A stretch of 64,000 nucleotides of DNA from Branchiostoma floridae (lineage: Eukaryota; Chordata; Leptocardii; Amphioxiformes; Branchiostomatidae): NCBI RefSeq assembly GCF_000003815.2, contig NC_049983.1, positions 9,343,470-9,407,469 on the forward strand. Reading direction: 5' to 3'. Positions 14,241 to 26,100 of the stretch are shown here, piece by piece. How positions within the stretch are numbered: the stretch's first letter is position 1; each line of letters starts with the position of its first letter. A model generated the notes under the pieces. It had not been told where the DNA came from and made no database searches. It worked only from the letters and a program-made list of their open reading frames with translations. Made by a program: the position numbers and the translations under genes.

Positions 14241-14512
14241 AAGTATATCGCCTATATGCGCATTAACATTAAAATATATCTTATTCCCGAAGCGTAAAGG
14301 CCATGAGAATGCTTGGTTTTTAAAACACTCAAATATGAAATACAGTACGTGTCCATATGTTATTGCCTACAGAGCCATTGACTATAAGCGTCCCCCTGGC
14401 GGAAAGCGGTGGAACATCTTCGCCCACCACGCCATATACAACAGGACCCGCTTCCGCCAACTCATGGCTCCTGATACAAGGTACACCGTGTACGGATTGT
14501 CTGCTATGCTAT

Positions 14513-14760
14513 GGGTACACTCTCACTGCACTTGCGTCAAGCTTGCGTCACTGCGGGGTTCGTTCACTGCGTCATTGTTTTGTTATTTTCTCCTATTTTT
14601 TTTTAAAATTTAGATATTGTGTAATAAGTAAAAGTATGACTTACAAGACGACAAAATACTCAAAACGCAAGAAAACTCGTTATTTACCTCTGACATTCCT
14701 TGAGTGTCTTTCGAACCCCGCAGTGACGCAAGCTCGACGCAAGTGTAGAGGGAGTGCACC
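14513..14760. mobile_element. CTCACTGCACTTG-type MITE, copy A
   Basis: An inverted-repeat element in the last intron of the sulfotransferase gene. The left arm has CTCACTGCACTTGCGTC and CACTGCGGGGTTCG. The right arm has CGAACCCCGCAGTGACGCAAG and ends GGGAGTGCACC. The centre is AT-rich. It is the same family as 15770, 37112 and 55941, but its arms use GCGTC where the others use GGGGCACC. Confidence 0.75.
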
Positions 14761-15769
14761 TTATATAGTCAGATCTAAATATATGCAGTTTTATACGTAA
14801 CAACAGTCAAATACCAGAGTTGAATATATCATTGAAATTGACACTTAATTAGGTTTCTGATATTGCAAAATACGATGCATTAAAGTGTGAGATATGCCTT
14901 ATTATTTGCTATGTATCAAATCGCACAAATGTCTTGAATTTCGTTTTCAAGGTATGTTACCATTCTACGAGAACCTTTAGAACGGCTCCAGTCTGCCTTC
15001 AAGTACTTTCATCTACAAAGTTTTTTTCACGGACTTGTAAAAAATACTCCGCGTGAAATGGACCCTGTTGTAACGTACCTTACCAGACCAGAGTACTGGG
15101 ATCCACGATACCGGCCACCCGAAAGGGCAGATAACAAGGAACGTTTTTGCGTCAGGAACTGTATGGCTCGGGACTTGGGTCTTAAGGAGAATGATTATTG
15201 ATTATGACAACAAGACTGCTGTAAAAGACTTCGTTAAAGTCACAGAGAACGATTTCTCAACGGTGCTGATCTTAGAACATTTGGAGGAGTCTTTAGTCTT
15301 ACTCAAACGGCGGATGTGTTGGACGTTTCTTGATATTCTCCACACGCACAAGAGAAGGCAAAATTACACCGGGAAGACACTTATCACTGCCGATGTTAAA
15401 GACAAGTTTTACAAACACAACAACGCCGATGCAATGTTGTACACTCGTTTCAATACCTTGCTCCAAAAAGAGATCAAGAAAGAGGGTGCTGATTTTCTGC
15501 AAGAGGTGGAATATTTCAAGCGCGTTAACGAAGACGTCAAGCGCTATTGCGACTCTACGAAAACGGGAAGGCGGGGAGAGATGGTCGTTGAAAGAAGCAG
15601 ATGGAATGACGCTTTCTCTATTGGAAGCACATTTTGTGGACGTTATGAACAAGGCAGAAGAGCTTGGCATTACAAACTACTACCAGCGTATCATAAAAAA
15701 GTCAATATACATATGCACACAGGTGAGGAGTTTGGCTTAACCGGCAAGTGATGCATTTAGCCTTCCTAC

Positions 15770-16011
15770 GGTGGTGTCTCACTGCACTTGGGGCACCGGT
15801 GCGGCACTGTTGGGTTCGTTCACTGCGGCACTGCTGTGTTATTTTCGCCGATTTGATATAATTTAGATATTGCGTAAAATCATGACTTAGAAGACAACAA
15901 AATACATAACAAAAACGTAAGAAAATCCGTTCTTTATCTCTGAAATTCGTTGAATAATCTTTCGAACCCCACGGTGCCGCAACAGTACCCCAAGTCCAGT
16001 GAAATACCACC
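15770..16011. mobile_element. CTCACTGCACTTG-type MITE, copy B
   Basis: Left arm GGTGTCTCACTGCACTTGG, then GGCACCGGTGCGGCACTG. The right arm is its complement with a few changes, ending CCAGTGAAATACCACC. It lies immediately 3' of the sulfotransferase reading frame. Confidence 0.8.
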
Positions 16012-16109
16012 TTTACCGAACAAAGCCTTACACTCTGGTCTTACACAGTATGTAGTTATTGTAAAATTCTGGGAGGCCAAAACGCTCACTGTGTACAAGT
16101 AGGCAAATA

Positions 16110-16272
16110 TATCCACGACATGCTAGATATGTTGACTTCTTCATACCTGTAGATATCAATACATGTATATATATATATGTTTAGTAGTTGTTATACATGT
16201 AGACCTTACGAAAGTCGCTGTACTTTTGTCGTGTCAAGAAAGATTTATTTATTTATTGTAAAAAAAAAAACT
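16110..16272 (+). repeat. Dispersed retroelement-like 3' end with A-rich tail
   Basis: The block including GTAGACCTTACGAAAGTCGC and TGTACTTTTGTCGTGTCAA is repeated in reverse orientation at 34690-34850. This copy ends in TTATTTATTTATTGT followed by eleven A residues, which resembles the 3' tail of a retroposed element. Confidence 0.55.
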
Positions 16273-16720
16273 GGTGTGTTACGTCATGAGACTGTTAACT
16301 GGTTATGCATGTGAAACAAACAGCTGAGTCTTCCTCTTAAATGTTAGTAGTACGGATCTGGACGGGGAGTGTGCCAGGTGGAGCACCCGTGCATCCTGTT
16401 TCCCTTAAGCTTCTTATGTACACAGCACCTTCCTACCGGCGCTGGCAAGGGGGCTCGCGCGATCAATACAGCCACTCGAGAAAGCAACCAATGGATTTTC
16501 TTAAGGAAGTTTAGTTAAGACTTAACCCTATTCAAACCAGGCTTTTTTGGTCATTCTGGGATCTGAAGGCTAGAATGCCACGTAACTGGTCATATCACTC
16601 GCTGTGATTCTGACAATGGTTACAGGTATCTGAACGTAGCGATGCTCCAGCACACAGATCCCGTATAAGCGTGAAAGCAATAGGTAATTTTTTTCCGTTT
16701 ATACTATCCGATAGCCATTA

Positions 16721-17113
16721 GGCCCTAGGAAAAATGTTGTGTTTCCGGTTTCCCTACCTACCCTAGAAAAACCTGCCGACCCTAGAGTTTTTTGAGTGGG
16801 CAGTATAGTCACATAGCTTCCCGTTAGAATTTATTCAGGCTACTTCCTATTGAAGTAAAAACACTACTTTTCCTATCAAATGAAGGCTAAATGCATCTAT
16901 TATGCACAAAATCAAAGTTTGACATTGAAAGATAGGTGTCCTCATGCATTTCAGTTTACTTTGTACAACTGTATTGTAATATGTCTCACTTGAGTTTTGG
17001 CCAGCCTAGAAAAATTACAAGAAAAAAAGGTAAAATTAAAAAAAAAGATAAGCCCTACCTACCGACCCTATTTATTTCAAAAATGAAACAGGAAACAATA
17101 TTTTTCCTATGCC
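16721..17113. mobile_element. GGCCCTAGGAAAAATG-type non-autonomous DNA element, copy 1
   Basis: The ends are inverted: GGCCCTAGGAAAAATGTTG with TTTCC at the left, GGAAACAATATTTTTCCTATGCC at the right (given in part). A second copy in the opposite direction lies at 62005-62799. The interior is AT-rich and codes for nothing I recognise. Confidence 0.65.
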
Positions 17114-17297
17114 TTATTACTAGCATATGCATGGTATATACGTATTTAGCAACGCAAGGGTAACTAAAACCCCTTAAACATGCGACGTACATCTTGCCCT
17201 TCTTGATTTTGAGGCACCAGTTTGTGGACGTTTCTTTTACAAAGCCCTCCTCTATTTCGTATCCTACAGGTTGAAGACGTTGAAATCTTAACACGTT

Positions 17298-19847
17298 ATG
17301 AGGATCTTAAGGCGCACTCGAGGCTCTTTTTGCCTGGTCTTGGCTGTCGGGTTCCTTCTATCGTCCTTCTACATCCTTGTGGTGAGGAATCCCCGAGCCG
17401 GCACGGATAGAAAAGATGATGAGTTGGACACGAATCACATTGCCGGCGGAATGGACCAAGCTGTGAGGATGACTGTACGAAAAGACACCTCTCCCGGTCC
17501 CAGCAAAGCGCCTTACCTCACAACAAATGAGATTGGCAAAGCTTCAGCAGGAACTGAGGAACGTGCCAAAGAAAATAGTTTAAACGTACGTTTACAAAAC
17601 ACCGTGTCAACAACATCCACAGAGGCAATCGATCGCCACACAGAAGTACTCAAGATCGAAGAGATCGCAATGCACACGGAGCTCGAGGTCATCCAAGAGG
17701 GAAAACCTGTTCAAACACCAACACTGATTTCACGTAACGTCAACAAGGATCCTCTTAACGAAGCAGCCACTACCGAGGCCCAGGTCAGCAGCAAAGAATT
17801 TCATGAAATACCTGCAAATAACCAAAAGGTTTTCGAAGTTCATTCTGAAGTTGTGAACGGGAGATCTCTCTCTAGTTGGTCAACAGCGATGAGGCGTAAT
17901 AGTTCACAGAAAAGTGGAGGCCACAGCGATGACGTAACTCAAAGTTACAGCCGAGAGCAGCCGTTATGCAAATATCCGGACTTACAGATGGAGAGCTCAG
18001 AATTCAACCACCTTTTTGAAACAATAACAAACTTGAACTGCGGGCATGCCTCTATCAACTACTTGACATATCTAGACGGGAACTCGCGGACGGATATATT
18101 TCCTTGGGATGTAGTCAAACTAAACTCCAGCGCCATCTTACCGACACAGAAATTACTCAACTGCACGTACAGTAAGATTACGAGATTTGATGATTTCCAT
18201 AGCCTCTATACTACTTTGCATACAAAAGTATTTGTATCCAACGACGAAACTTTACAATTTCCGTTCAAAGACGAATTTAGTAAGGTCACCTGTTTCTTGG
18301 AAGAGGCTGTCTTTAACCAAACACAACAAGCATCTTCTAAAGTTATCAGAGAACACAATAACATGTTTGTACAGGTAGTAAGGAACGAATCTCTGGTCAA
18401 AGACAAAAAGGCGGAAATAGAGAAGGAAGGCCGAATGAAGACGGCCCTTGGACATGGTATGAACGTGCTCATGGTCGGAGTAGACTCGACCTCACGGATG
18501 AACTTCATGCGAAAACTGCCCAAAACTTTCAAGTACTTCACAGAGACTCTGGAGGGTCACGTTCTGAAGGGTTATCACGTGATTGGTGACGGCACCACGG
18601 CTCAGTTCATCGGCATGTTGTCAGGGTTTCACGAGGAAGAGCTGCCCAACGCGAAAAGGGGAATGGAAAATTCAACAACCTGCGACGCATTTCCGTTAGT
18701 ATGGAATAAGTTCAGAACGATGGGTTACACGACCATGAACGCGGAAGACGAAGCGGGCACTGGGACGTTCCAATTTCGTCTACAAGGCTTTGAAAATCGA
18801 CCAACTGATTACTACATGAGGCCTTTCTGGGTGGCCCAAGAAGGCCTCCCAGAGTTTGAAGAGTGGTTCTGTTTCGGAGCAACCCCTAAGCATCACTACA
18901 CCCTGAAGTATGCCCGCGATTTTGTGGAAGCATATCATGACGTACCCAAGTTTGCCATTGCGTTTCACACTGAACTCAGTCACGACAGTATAAACATGGT
19001 GCAAGTTGCCGACGAAGACATTCTGACACTCATAAAATCCTGGAAGGACAAAGGCTACCTCAACAACACCATTTTTATTCTTTTTGCCGACCATGGAGCC
19101 CGCTACGGTGGTCTTAGGAAGCTACTTCAAGGTCGACTGGAGGAGAGGCTACCGTTCTTTGGAATCGCTGTTCCTCCTTGGATGAAGAAGAGTCATCCTG
19201 AAATCGTTCGGAACCTCAAGAAAAACGAAGAACGTCTGACGACAGCGTTCGACTTCCACAAGACGCTGCAGCACGTGCTGGACTATCCCGGCGACCCCTC
19301 GGGTTTCCAGGGACACGGCCTCAGCCTCTTCCAGGAGATCCCGCTGAACCGAACATGCGAGGACGCCTCCATTGCCGATCACTGGTGTACCTGTCTGCAG
19401 TCCGTAACAGTCAACATACAGAACGTACTAGTTCAAGAAGCAGCAGGTTTCGCAGTCTCCCACATGAATCGTTTAACAGCAATGCACCGAAGCCTTTGTG
19501 CTGAGTTGTTCCTGAAGAATATAACTCACGCAGAACTTATCAAACCCAACAGCAAACTGCTACAATTTGGTGGCAGTGACCCACGGTCTCGAAATGCCCT
19601 GTTTGATAATGGTCGAAATCTTGATGTCCCTTTCCTGGATTTTCGAATTACGCTGGAAACTGGACCGAATGGTGGAGCATATGAGGTGTCAGTAAGGAAA
19701 TGGCTGTCTAGTGAGAAAACTGAGATAACCGCAGACATCAGCCGCATCAACGTGTACGGGAACCATCCCAGCTGCATCCAGGACAAATTTCCTCGTCTGA
19801 GGAAATACTGCTTCTGCAGAGAGTTCATGAATCCTGTGTCTCCGTAG
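17298..19847 (+). CDS. DUF229-family type II membrane protein (alkaline phosphatase/sulfatase-like fold)
   Basis: Single coding exon, 849 residues. Residues about 10-28 form a hydrophobic signal-anchor after an Arg-rich start, so the catalytic part should face the secretory lumen. A Ser/Thr-rich stalk (about 30-225) is followed by the DUF229 domain. Visible motifs of the alkaline phosphatase superfamily are MVGVDSTSRMNF (about residue 388, metal Asp and nucleophile-position Ser/Thr), GDGTTAQFIGMLSG (about 430), FHTELSHDS (about 557), LFADHGARYGG (about 594, metal Asp-His) and FQGHGLSLF (about 672). The start was chosen because it is the first ATG before the signal-anchor. It sits 29 bp after a good splice acceptor (CCTACAG, 17263-17269), suggesting a non-coding upstream exon. 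Substrate unknown. Family membership is confident; enzymatic activity is inference. Confidence 0.85.
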   Translation: MRILRRTRGSFCLVLAVGFLLSSFYILVVRNPRAGTDRKDDELDTNHIAGGMDQAVRMTVRKDTSPGPSKAPYLTTNEIGKASAGTEERAKENSLNVRLQNTVSTTSTEAIDRHTEVLKIEEIAMHTELEVIQEGKPVQTPTLISRNVNKDPLNEAATTEAQVSSKEFHEIPANNQKVFEVHSEVVNGRSLSSWSTAMRRNSSQKSGGHSDDVTQSYSREQPLCKYPDLQMESSEFNHLFETITNLNCGHASINYLTYLDGNSRTDIFPWDVVKLNSSAILPTQKLLNCTYSKITRFDDFHSLYTTLHTKVFVSNDETLQFPFKDEFSKVTCFLEEAVFNQTQQASSKVIREHNNMFVQVVRNESLVKDKKAEIEKEGRMKTALGHGMNVLMVGVDSTSRMNFMRKLPKTFKYFTETLEGHVLKGYHVIGDGTTAQFIGMLSGFHEEELPNAKRGMENSTTCDAFPLVWNKFRTMGYTTMNAEDEAGTGTFQFRLQGFENRPTDYYMRPFWVAQEGLPEFEEWFCFGATPKHHYTLKYARDFVEAYHDVPKFAIAFHTELSHDSINMVQVADEDILTLIKSWKDKGYLNNTIFILFADHGARYGGLRKLLQGRLEERLPFFGIAVPPWMKKSHPEIVRNLKKNEERLTTAFDFHKTLQHVLDYPGDPSGFQGHGLSLFQEIPLNRTCEDASIADHWCTCLQSVTVNIQNVLVQEAAGFAVSHMNRLTAMHRSLCAELFLKNITHAELIKPNSKLLQFGGSDPRSRNALFDNGRNLDVPFLDFRITLETGPNGGAYEVSVRKWLSSEKTEITADISRINVYGNHPSCIQDKFPRLRKYCFCREFMNPVSP

Positions 19848-21373
19848 TAAATTAGAGAATAAGCTAAAGCTAAGCTAAAGTTGTCCATACATCATTGTGA
19901 TGTTCGGGCCCGGCGCCCATCCCCGTTTCATAGCCCTGGGGCCACACATAAGTCACTACACCTGTGGGCTAGTTCGATGATAATGTAGTGTGTTTACCTT
20001 GCATATTCTTTCTCTTTAAAGAGTCTTTGGTATGACCCGGATTCAGCATTCAGTCTTCCTTGGTGGTCCAAGTATCCAAGTATTGCACGCTGCGTAACTT
20101 CAGAAATCGAGGGGTGAATATATATAGTGAACATTAATTTCATGACGTCTTTTAGGACTTTCATTTGATAGCTACCTATTTATCTATTCTACCTGTTTGT
20201 CTCTCTATATGTTGTTTGTCTTACAAGGGCGATCCGATACGTGAAGAAATATGCATTCAAAATCTTACAAAATGTTACAGAAGAAATAGCATTATCTCTG
20301 TGTTGCTGCTTGTTGCTACTTTATGATATTTACAGATGCTGCAAAATAGCTAGTAGTGCTTTTGTCAACTTACTACACTGGGTCATGAAATGCTTGAACA
20401 TTACAATGAAACATGGTCTAGGATTAGAAAACAACTGCACTGTAACAGAGATATGTTGATAGCGGTTACGATAGAAGTTCATTTTCAGATATATTGATGA
20501 TACAATTGAATTTATGTACACGAACAAAGAAAACACCCAATGAATCTTTATTGTGATCATTTGCTTTCATTTTCAACCATGTACACCAAGAAGATTGACA
20601 ACCGTAAACAATAATAACTGACATATCTAACTGCATGCATATATGCACAAAGCATCAATATAATTAATCATTACGGGTATGTTATTGACATTGTCCATTG
20701 TTCCATGTAGCTAACCCAATAATCGATAGATAGTAATGATGACATATTGGCATATACGTCTTCTTATACATTTTCCAACTATCACGTTTTCTGTCCTAAA
20801 ATACTATTCAGGGCTAAATAAATGTGATAAATAATCAAGTCTTAGACACGACATATACAGGAATTACAGAATTTCCTCGAACTCGCTAACAATACAAATT
20901 AGACACTCATTTGCATGATCAATGTACATCTAATCGCGTACATCTCTCTGTCCAATATACCTGCCTTTTATTGTGTACATTTTTCCTAAGCTACCTGCCT
21001 GCCATAATCCATGAAAACCCGTCGTTCATTTCCTTACCTACCTACAGTACCTGCCTACCTAGTCCGCTTCTATAAGTCCCCTATTTCCTTAGTTATCCTG
21101 TTTCAAACATTTTGAAAAAGACGCCTCTGGTGTTCCAAAACAAGCTGCTAAAGGCCCAACTCCATAGCACATTTATCTGACATTAAGATTTATCTGCCAC
21201 CAAAAAAGGGAGATAGAGCTTCTTGAGTAAACAATATGCTTCCATTTTCACAGAGGTAACCGGATATTCCTAGAATGAAAGAAAGCTTTCTTATCATATG
21301 TGAATGCATATATAAGACAAAACACATTCATGAATGTTTTGTTTAAGTGATTGTATGTAATCAGTGTCTACCA
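19848..21373. other. Intergenic region between two convergent genes
   Basis: This is the 3' flank of the DUF229 gene (+) and of the PKS gene (-). On the minus strand an AATAAA signal is present at 20967-20972, a candidate poly(A) site for the PKS. The block around 20985-21085 (TTTTCCTAAGC, repeated CCTACC/CCTGCC words) loosely resembles the element at 16721. No exon is seen. Confidence 0.45.
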
Positions 21374-23110
21374 TCATTGCAATGTCGCTTGGAGATGCTG
21401 CAGCCCGTCCGTCCATGGCTCTAACTTCTTCGCATCGGTAGTCTTAAAGTAGTACGTTCTCTTGGCGGTGGCAACGACCAAGGTGGAGTCCGCTGTGGTG
21501 GAAAATGCGTACCATTAGTAAGGTTTGTCTAACAAGATACCCCCCCCCCCCCCAAAAAAAAAAACATAGCTTCAATCAACAGCGATCTGGAATAAGGATA
21601 TATAGATTTCAAGGTACTGTCACATATGTAGATGACGCGTGAACACATCCTCACCCATGCGCACCAGGCACACAGATAGTTGTATCATACCTTAAGCTAA
21701 AGGCACAACTCGCCGTACGTGCAACTGCGTGCTGTATACGTGCCAAAACGCGGGCAATCTTTTGGGATCTGTAAGAGGTAATTACCGAATTCGTATGAAA
21801 TCCTTTGGGAGCACGCCGACACGCCGTAGCACTTATAGTGCATGCAGAGCTTTCTCTACGTTCGGGATACGGATTCACCTCCCATACGAGACCGGATGGG
21901 CGACGCGCTGGTTCCCTCGCGGGTTAGGAAACCGTACGTACGCAGCACGTGTAAGTACGGCCTGCATATGGTAACGTGGCAATCGCACAGAGTTTGTACG
22001 TTGTAAGCACGTATAACTCACCACTTGCGCAACTAATGATGCACGCAACCGCTCACAGCATGCAGACCACATACTTATAACCTTAAGCAACCGTACGAGT
22101 GACGTGCGTTGACTTACTCCCTCCCTGCTCTTGCCAGTCGTTCCCCACGTATAAACGTGGCGGACGTGGCCTCCCAAGAAAACGTACGGACAAAAAACAC
22201 GTACTGCGGGTTGTGCCCTTAAGCTAGGGGCACAACCCGCCGTACGTGCAAATACGTGCTGTCTACGTGCCAAAACGTGTATCCGTAAGTGGTAAGTACC
22301 GTCTCCGTACGAGCACGTAGGGAATTCGACGAATTTGGGAGCACGCAGACACGCCGTAGAAAATTAAGTGCATGCAGAACTTTCTCTGCGTTCGGGCTGC
22401 GGATTCGCCTCCGTACGTGCCAGTACGGGCGACGTACCAGCCCTGTACAGCCAATGAGCGCACAACGCACTGGCTCAGTGAGTTTTCTCACAGTCAATTG
22501 TTGTACGGACGGCGCACGTAGGACGTGCGTGCTGCGCACGTGGTGATTGCGTGTTCCGTGCTTACTCCGCGCTTCACTTGTTCACCTGTGAATGCCGACG
22601 CAATACAAACGTGGCAACCGCACAGAGACCGTACGTTGTAAGCACGTGCAACTCCCCTACCACTTGCGCAACGAACGATGAACGCAACCGCTCTAAGCCA
22701 GGCGTGGCGTGCAGACCACGTACTTACACTTTGCGCAACCGCGCGTGTGACGTGCGTTGACGTACTCCCGCCCTGCTCTTGCCAGTCGTTCCCCACGTTT
22801 TCAGGAATACGTGGCGGACGTGGCCTCCATAAAAAACGTACGGACAAATTGCACGTACCGGCGGGTTGTGCCCCAGGCTTTAGCTTTAGCTGCGGCCTGG
22901 TGTGCGAATATTGCGTGTGCGAAGGATGACCAAATCATCCCTTACCTGTGTGGATCCCGGTGATATCCCGAACAGGCAGCGATCCCGTCTGCAGCTGCCG
23001 GGAGGGTCCCCAGGAAATGGCGGCACGTGTCGGGTTGGAGGGATCAAGCTGTAGGCGCACCACCCGCCTGTGTTCGTCATTCCTCGCTGTTTTCTTTATG
23101 AATGACGTCC
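21374..23110 (-). CDS. PKS terminal exons 7-8 encoding a PH-like domain
   Basis: Exon 6 of the PKS can splice at AGAG|GTATAG (donor at 23356/23355) in phase 1. Exon 7 (22946-23110) begins after TTCCTCAG and ends at CACAG|GTAAGG. Exon 8 (21374-21492) begins after CCACCACAG and ends in TGA. All three phases agree, which chance would rarely give. The joined tail starts [20 protein letters not shown], contains [11 protein letters not shown] and ends with [19 protein letters not shown]. This is the strand pattern, basic residues and C-terminal helix Trp of a PH domain. Without splicing, exon 6 would read through 11 further codons to a stop at 23322-23324. Confidence 0.7.
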
Positions 23111-26100
23111 CTGAGGAATTGAATGAATATAGCAATGGTTTTAAAGTAGGGACCATATCCCAACTGTAACAGTAAAAGACAATAAAAATGCATACGTATG
23201 TATTCAGGACAGTACGTATTGACGCGTATGCACAGTAATACAAAGTATTGCAATTTCTAAAGTGTTTCAAGACTAACATGTTTTTGTAAGATGGACTTAC
23301 GATATGATACTGCATTTTATTTTATAATACTGAAAATTGTCCATGATTGACTATACCTCTTTTCATTTCGTGTATGTACCGCTCGTAGTCTCTGTGAATG
23401 GCGGACTCCAGTCTGTCAATCCGCGCCTCATCGTTCACAACCGTCCCGTTGGTAAGTTCTGACTGTCCCAGTAGCTGGATAGTCCCGTCCTCTCTCCACC
23501 ACGCCTGAAGCCCTGTCCCGACCACATCTTCACCAGTCCTCGGCCCTCCATCCTGACCCGTCACTACTTTATCTGTGTTCAGCAGACCCGGTGCAGAGAT
23601 GAACAGTTCACCTACTTGGTTGGATCCAAGGCACCTCCCTTGCCCGTCCAATATGTGCGCTGTTGTCTTGTGAACAAGACCTAGACTTGGAATACTGTCA
23701 CCGTTTGGCTGATTCACTTGCCGGTATTGTGTGTACAACACAGCCGAGTATGCATGTGGGCTACTAAGCATCAGGGTCAGTTGGGTGTCAGGTAGAACCA
23801 TTTGTAGGCGCGAGGCTAGGCTGTCGTCAACCCCTGGTACTGGTTGAAAAAGATGAGCCAGGTGAAGCTCGTGACCAGACTGAGACTGCAACTTCTGCAA
23901 GATACCTTCCCACACTTCACTGCGTATTGCCCCTACACTGGTGACTCGGTGCTCCTCCAGTGCGACCAGTAGCTTCTCTGGGTCATTCACTGTCGACTCG
24001 GGAAGGATGAGCAGTGGAGAACCAACAAGAAGGGGCAGGAACATTTCGTACAAAGCTTCTACGGACATGATTGGCGATATGAGGCACCCAACGTCATTTG
24101 CTCGGACAGGTAGAGCGTCCCACATCCATGTCAGACGGTTGAGCAAGCCGACATGGTTGCCTGACACAATGCCTTGCTTGTTGGAGTGGGTGTCTGTCAT
24201 AACAAACGCTTTCCGCGCTGGCATCAGTGGCAGGTTCGTGGATTCGTTCTCGTCTCTACCGGTTTGTTCCAAAGGTACAGTGACAATGTGACCGCTGAAG
24301 GACCCAAGCTTTGTTAGTAGATCGGACCTTGTGTCTAGATCCACAACGATGACTTGTATGTCACAGTTTCGGACAAGCTGCTGAAGTTGTTCAGCTTCAT
24401 CATGAAGGCAAATAGGAACGAACGTCAAGCCGGCTTTCCAGATTGCAAGAATGACGCAGGGTACCTCTTCAGAAGAGGACAGACAGACACCGACGTTCTC
24501 GTGTTTGCCTTTCAGGGCGGACTTGAACCGCATAGCTGCCATCAGGGTCATTGACACAACCGACATAGACGTTGTACTAATACCTGCCGTTTTTGTCACT
24601 TGTACGTTTCCACCCTGGCGTTTCAATTCTACAAGTGCGCTGGTCAAATGTTGAACTGATTGGTTCAGCTGACCATAGCTGACATTGTTGTTGCTTGTAA
24701 TGATAGCCGTGTGTGATGGCGTCCTGGAGACTTGCCTCTCAAAGAGTTTATCGAGACGACCAACAGATTTCAAGACATCGTCCATCGGAAGTATTTCCTC
24801 AAGCCCATCCTCGTCTTTAAATGAGATCAACCGCTTTGATCGAAATGTCTTCGGTCCGTTTCTTTTTCGTCTTGGCGGTGCAATGGGACCACTCTCTGGC
24901 AATGTCTTCTTGAGCTGGTCGTAGACTAAGTCGCTGATCGACTGAACCGTTGACTCTTGACTCAGTAAGGCGACAACTGGCACGTCTACATTAAGCTGTT
25001 TCCTGAATATGCTTTGGGCGTTTAGTGCTAGTTGGGAGTCCATTCCCAAATTAACAATTGATGTGTACATGTTTACCGTCTCGTCCTCTGCGCTCAACAG
25101 TTTGACAAAGAGGAGACGCGTGAAGTCCCCAAGTGACTTTTGCTGAGCTCGTTTATCCATCTTACTCAAGTTGCCGACAGTAACACTCGTCACCACGGCA
25201 GTGTCGTCTGGGCTTGACTCCGCGGGACCTCCTAGAACCACCTCTAGCCTCTTGAAGTCGGGCAGCTCCTGCAAAAACTGCCTGAACTTTGGTCGGTCGA
25301 GATTTACCACTGTAATCTGTGAAGGATTGGCGATGAGGCAAGTCTCCAAGCTCTCACAGATGCAGTCCTTGTCGATTGGAAGAATTCCTATCTGCTCCAG
25401 AAACTTCGCAACTTTTCTGTCTCTTTCCAACAGGCCGAGCTGCAAAGCACCCCAGTTGATGACCTGACCGCTTAGCCCCAGCTGGCGACGAAGATGCACT
25501 ATGCCATCTAGGACAGAGTTTGCAGCCCCGTAGCTTGTCTGTCCGCCATTACCCAGAACGGAGGAAACAGAAGAGAAGCCGACAAAATAGTCCAGGTTTA
25601 GATGTCGTGTCGCAAGATGTAAGTTCCAGGTCCCTGAGACTTTTGCACCCATGCCCCTCTGGAACTGCACGTGGTCTTGATTGATCAGAACTCCGTCACT
25701 GATGACGACAGCACTGTGAAACACACCCTTCAGTGGAATCCTGGGAAATGAGATATGAAGTTCTTCAAGTGCAGAGTTGACGCTGTCGTAAGACGAGACA
25801 TCGGCCTGCAGATATATGATTCTTGCTCCGAATGTTTCTTCCAATGTCTTCAGCTCTGCAACGACGTCCTGTTTGGGCTGACTCCTGGACATGATCGCTA
25901 TGTGGCCGGCACCTCTCTCCGCAAGGAATCTGACGGTGAGGAATCCCAAACCGGTGAGCCCACCGACTACGATGTAGGACGCATCTTTCCGGAAAAGTGT
26001 CTGCCTGGTGCAGATCACAGGAAGCTCTTGTCCATCAAGACGTAGGACACGGAGGGACTCACCAGCGACAGATCGATCATTCTCGGTCTCCTTTTTGTGC

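Larger units (their letters stand above)
11519..15751 (+). pseudogene. Galactose-3-O-sulfotransferase-like gene with frameshift in the last exon
   Basis: Gal3ST-family enzymes transfer sulfate from PAPS to the 3-OH of galactose on glycolipids or glycans in the Golgi lumen. Exons with agreeing phases: 11519-11599 (hydrophobic signal-anchor, LTAVLCLVCFSGVAW), 12003-12101, 12805-12899, 13705-13872, 14373-14480 and 14952 to about 15751. Exon 4 holds the 5'-PSB-type PAPS loop, FLKVHKCGSTTV. Exons 5-6 give the family motifs FAHHAIYNRTRFR and YVTILREPLERLQSAF (3'-PSB region). Reading the last exon straight gives a TGA at 15199-15201 after ENDY. The homologous reading then resumes in another frame (DYDNKTAVKDFVK, LILEHLEESLVLLKRRMCW). 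The break coincides with two adjacent 7-bp units, GATTATT and GATTATG, at 15193-15206. The gene is therefore a pseudogene, a null allele, or carries a sequencing error. Codon-level conservation on both sides is good, so any loss is recent. Confidence 0.75.

Noticed and set aside
21651-22963. Several overlapping open frames on both strands
   Set aside because: They arise from the ACGT-rich MITE pair, whose composition avoids stops in many frames.
23322-23356. Unspliced C-terminal extension of the PKS long exon
   Set aside because: The 11 extra codons after the GTATAG donor have no domain character, and splicing to two in-phase exons with a PH-like pattern is better supported.
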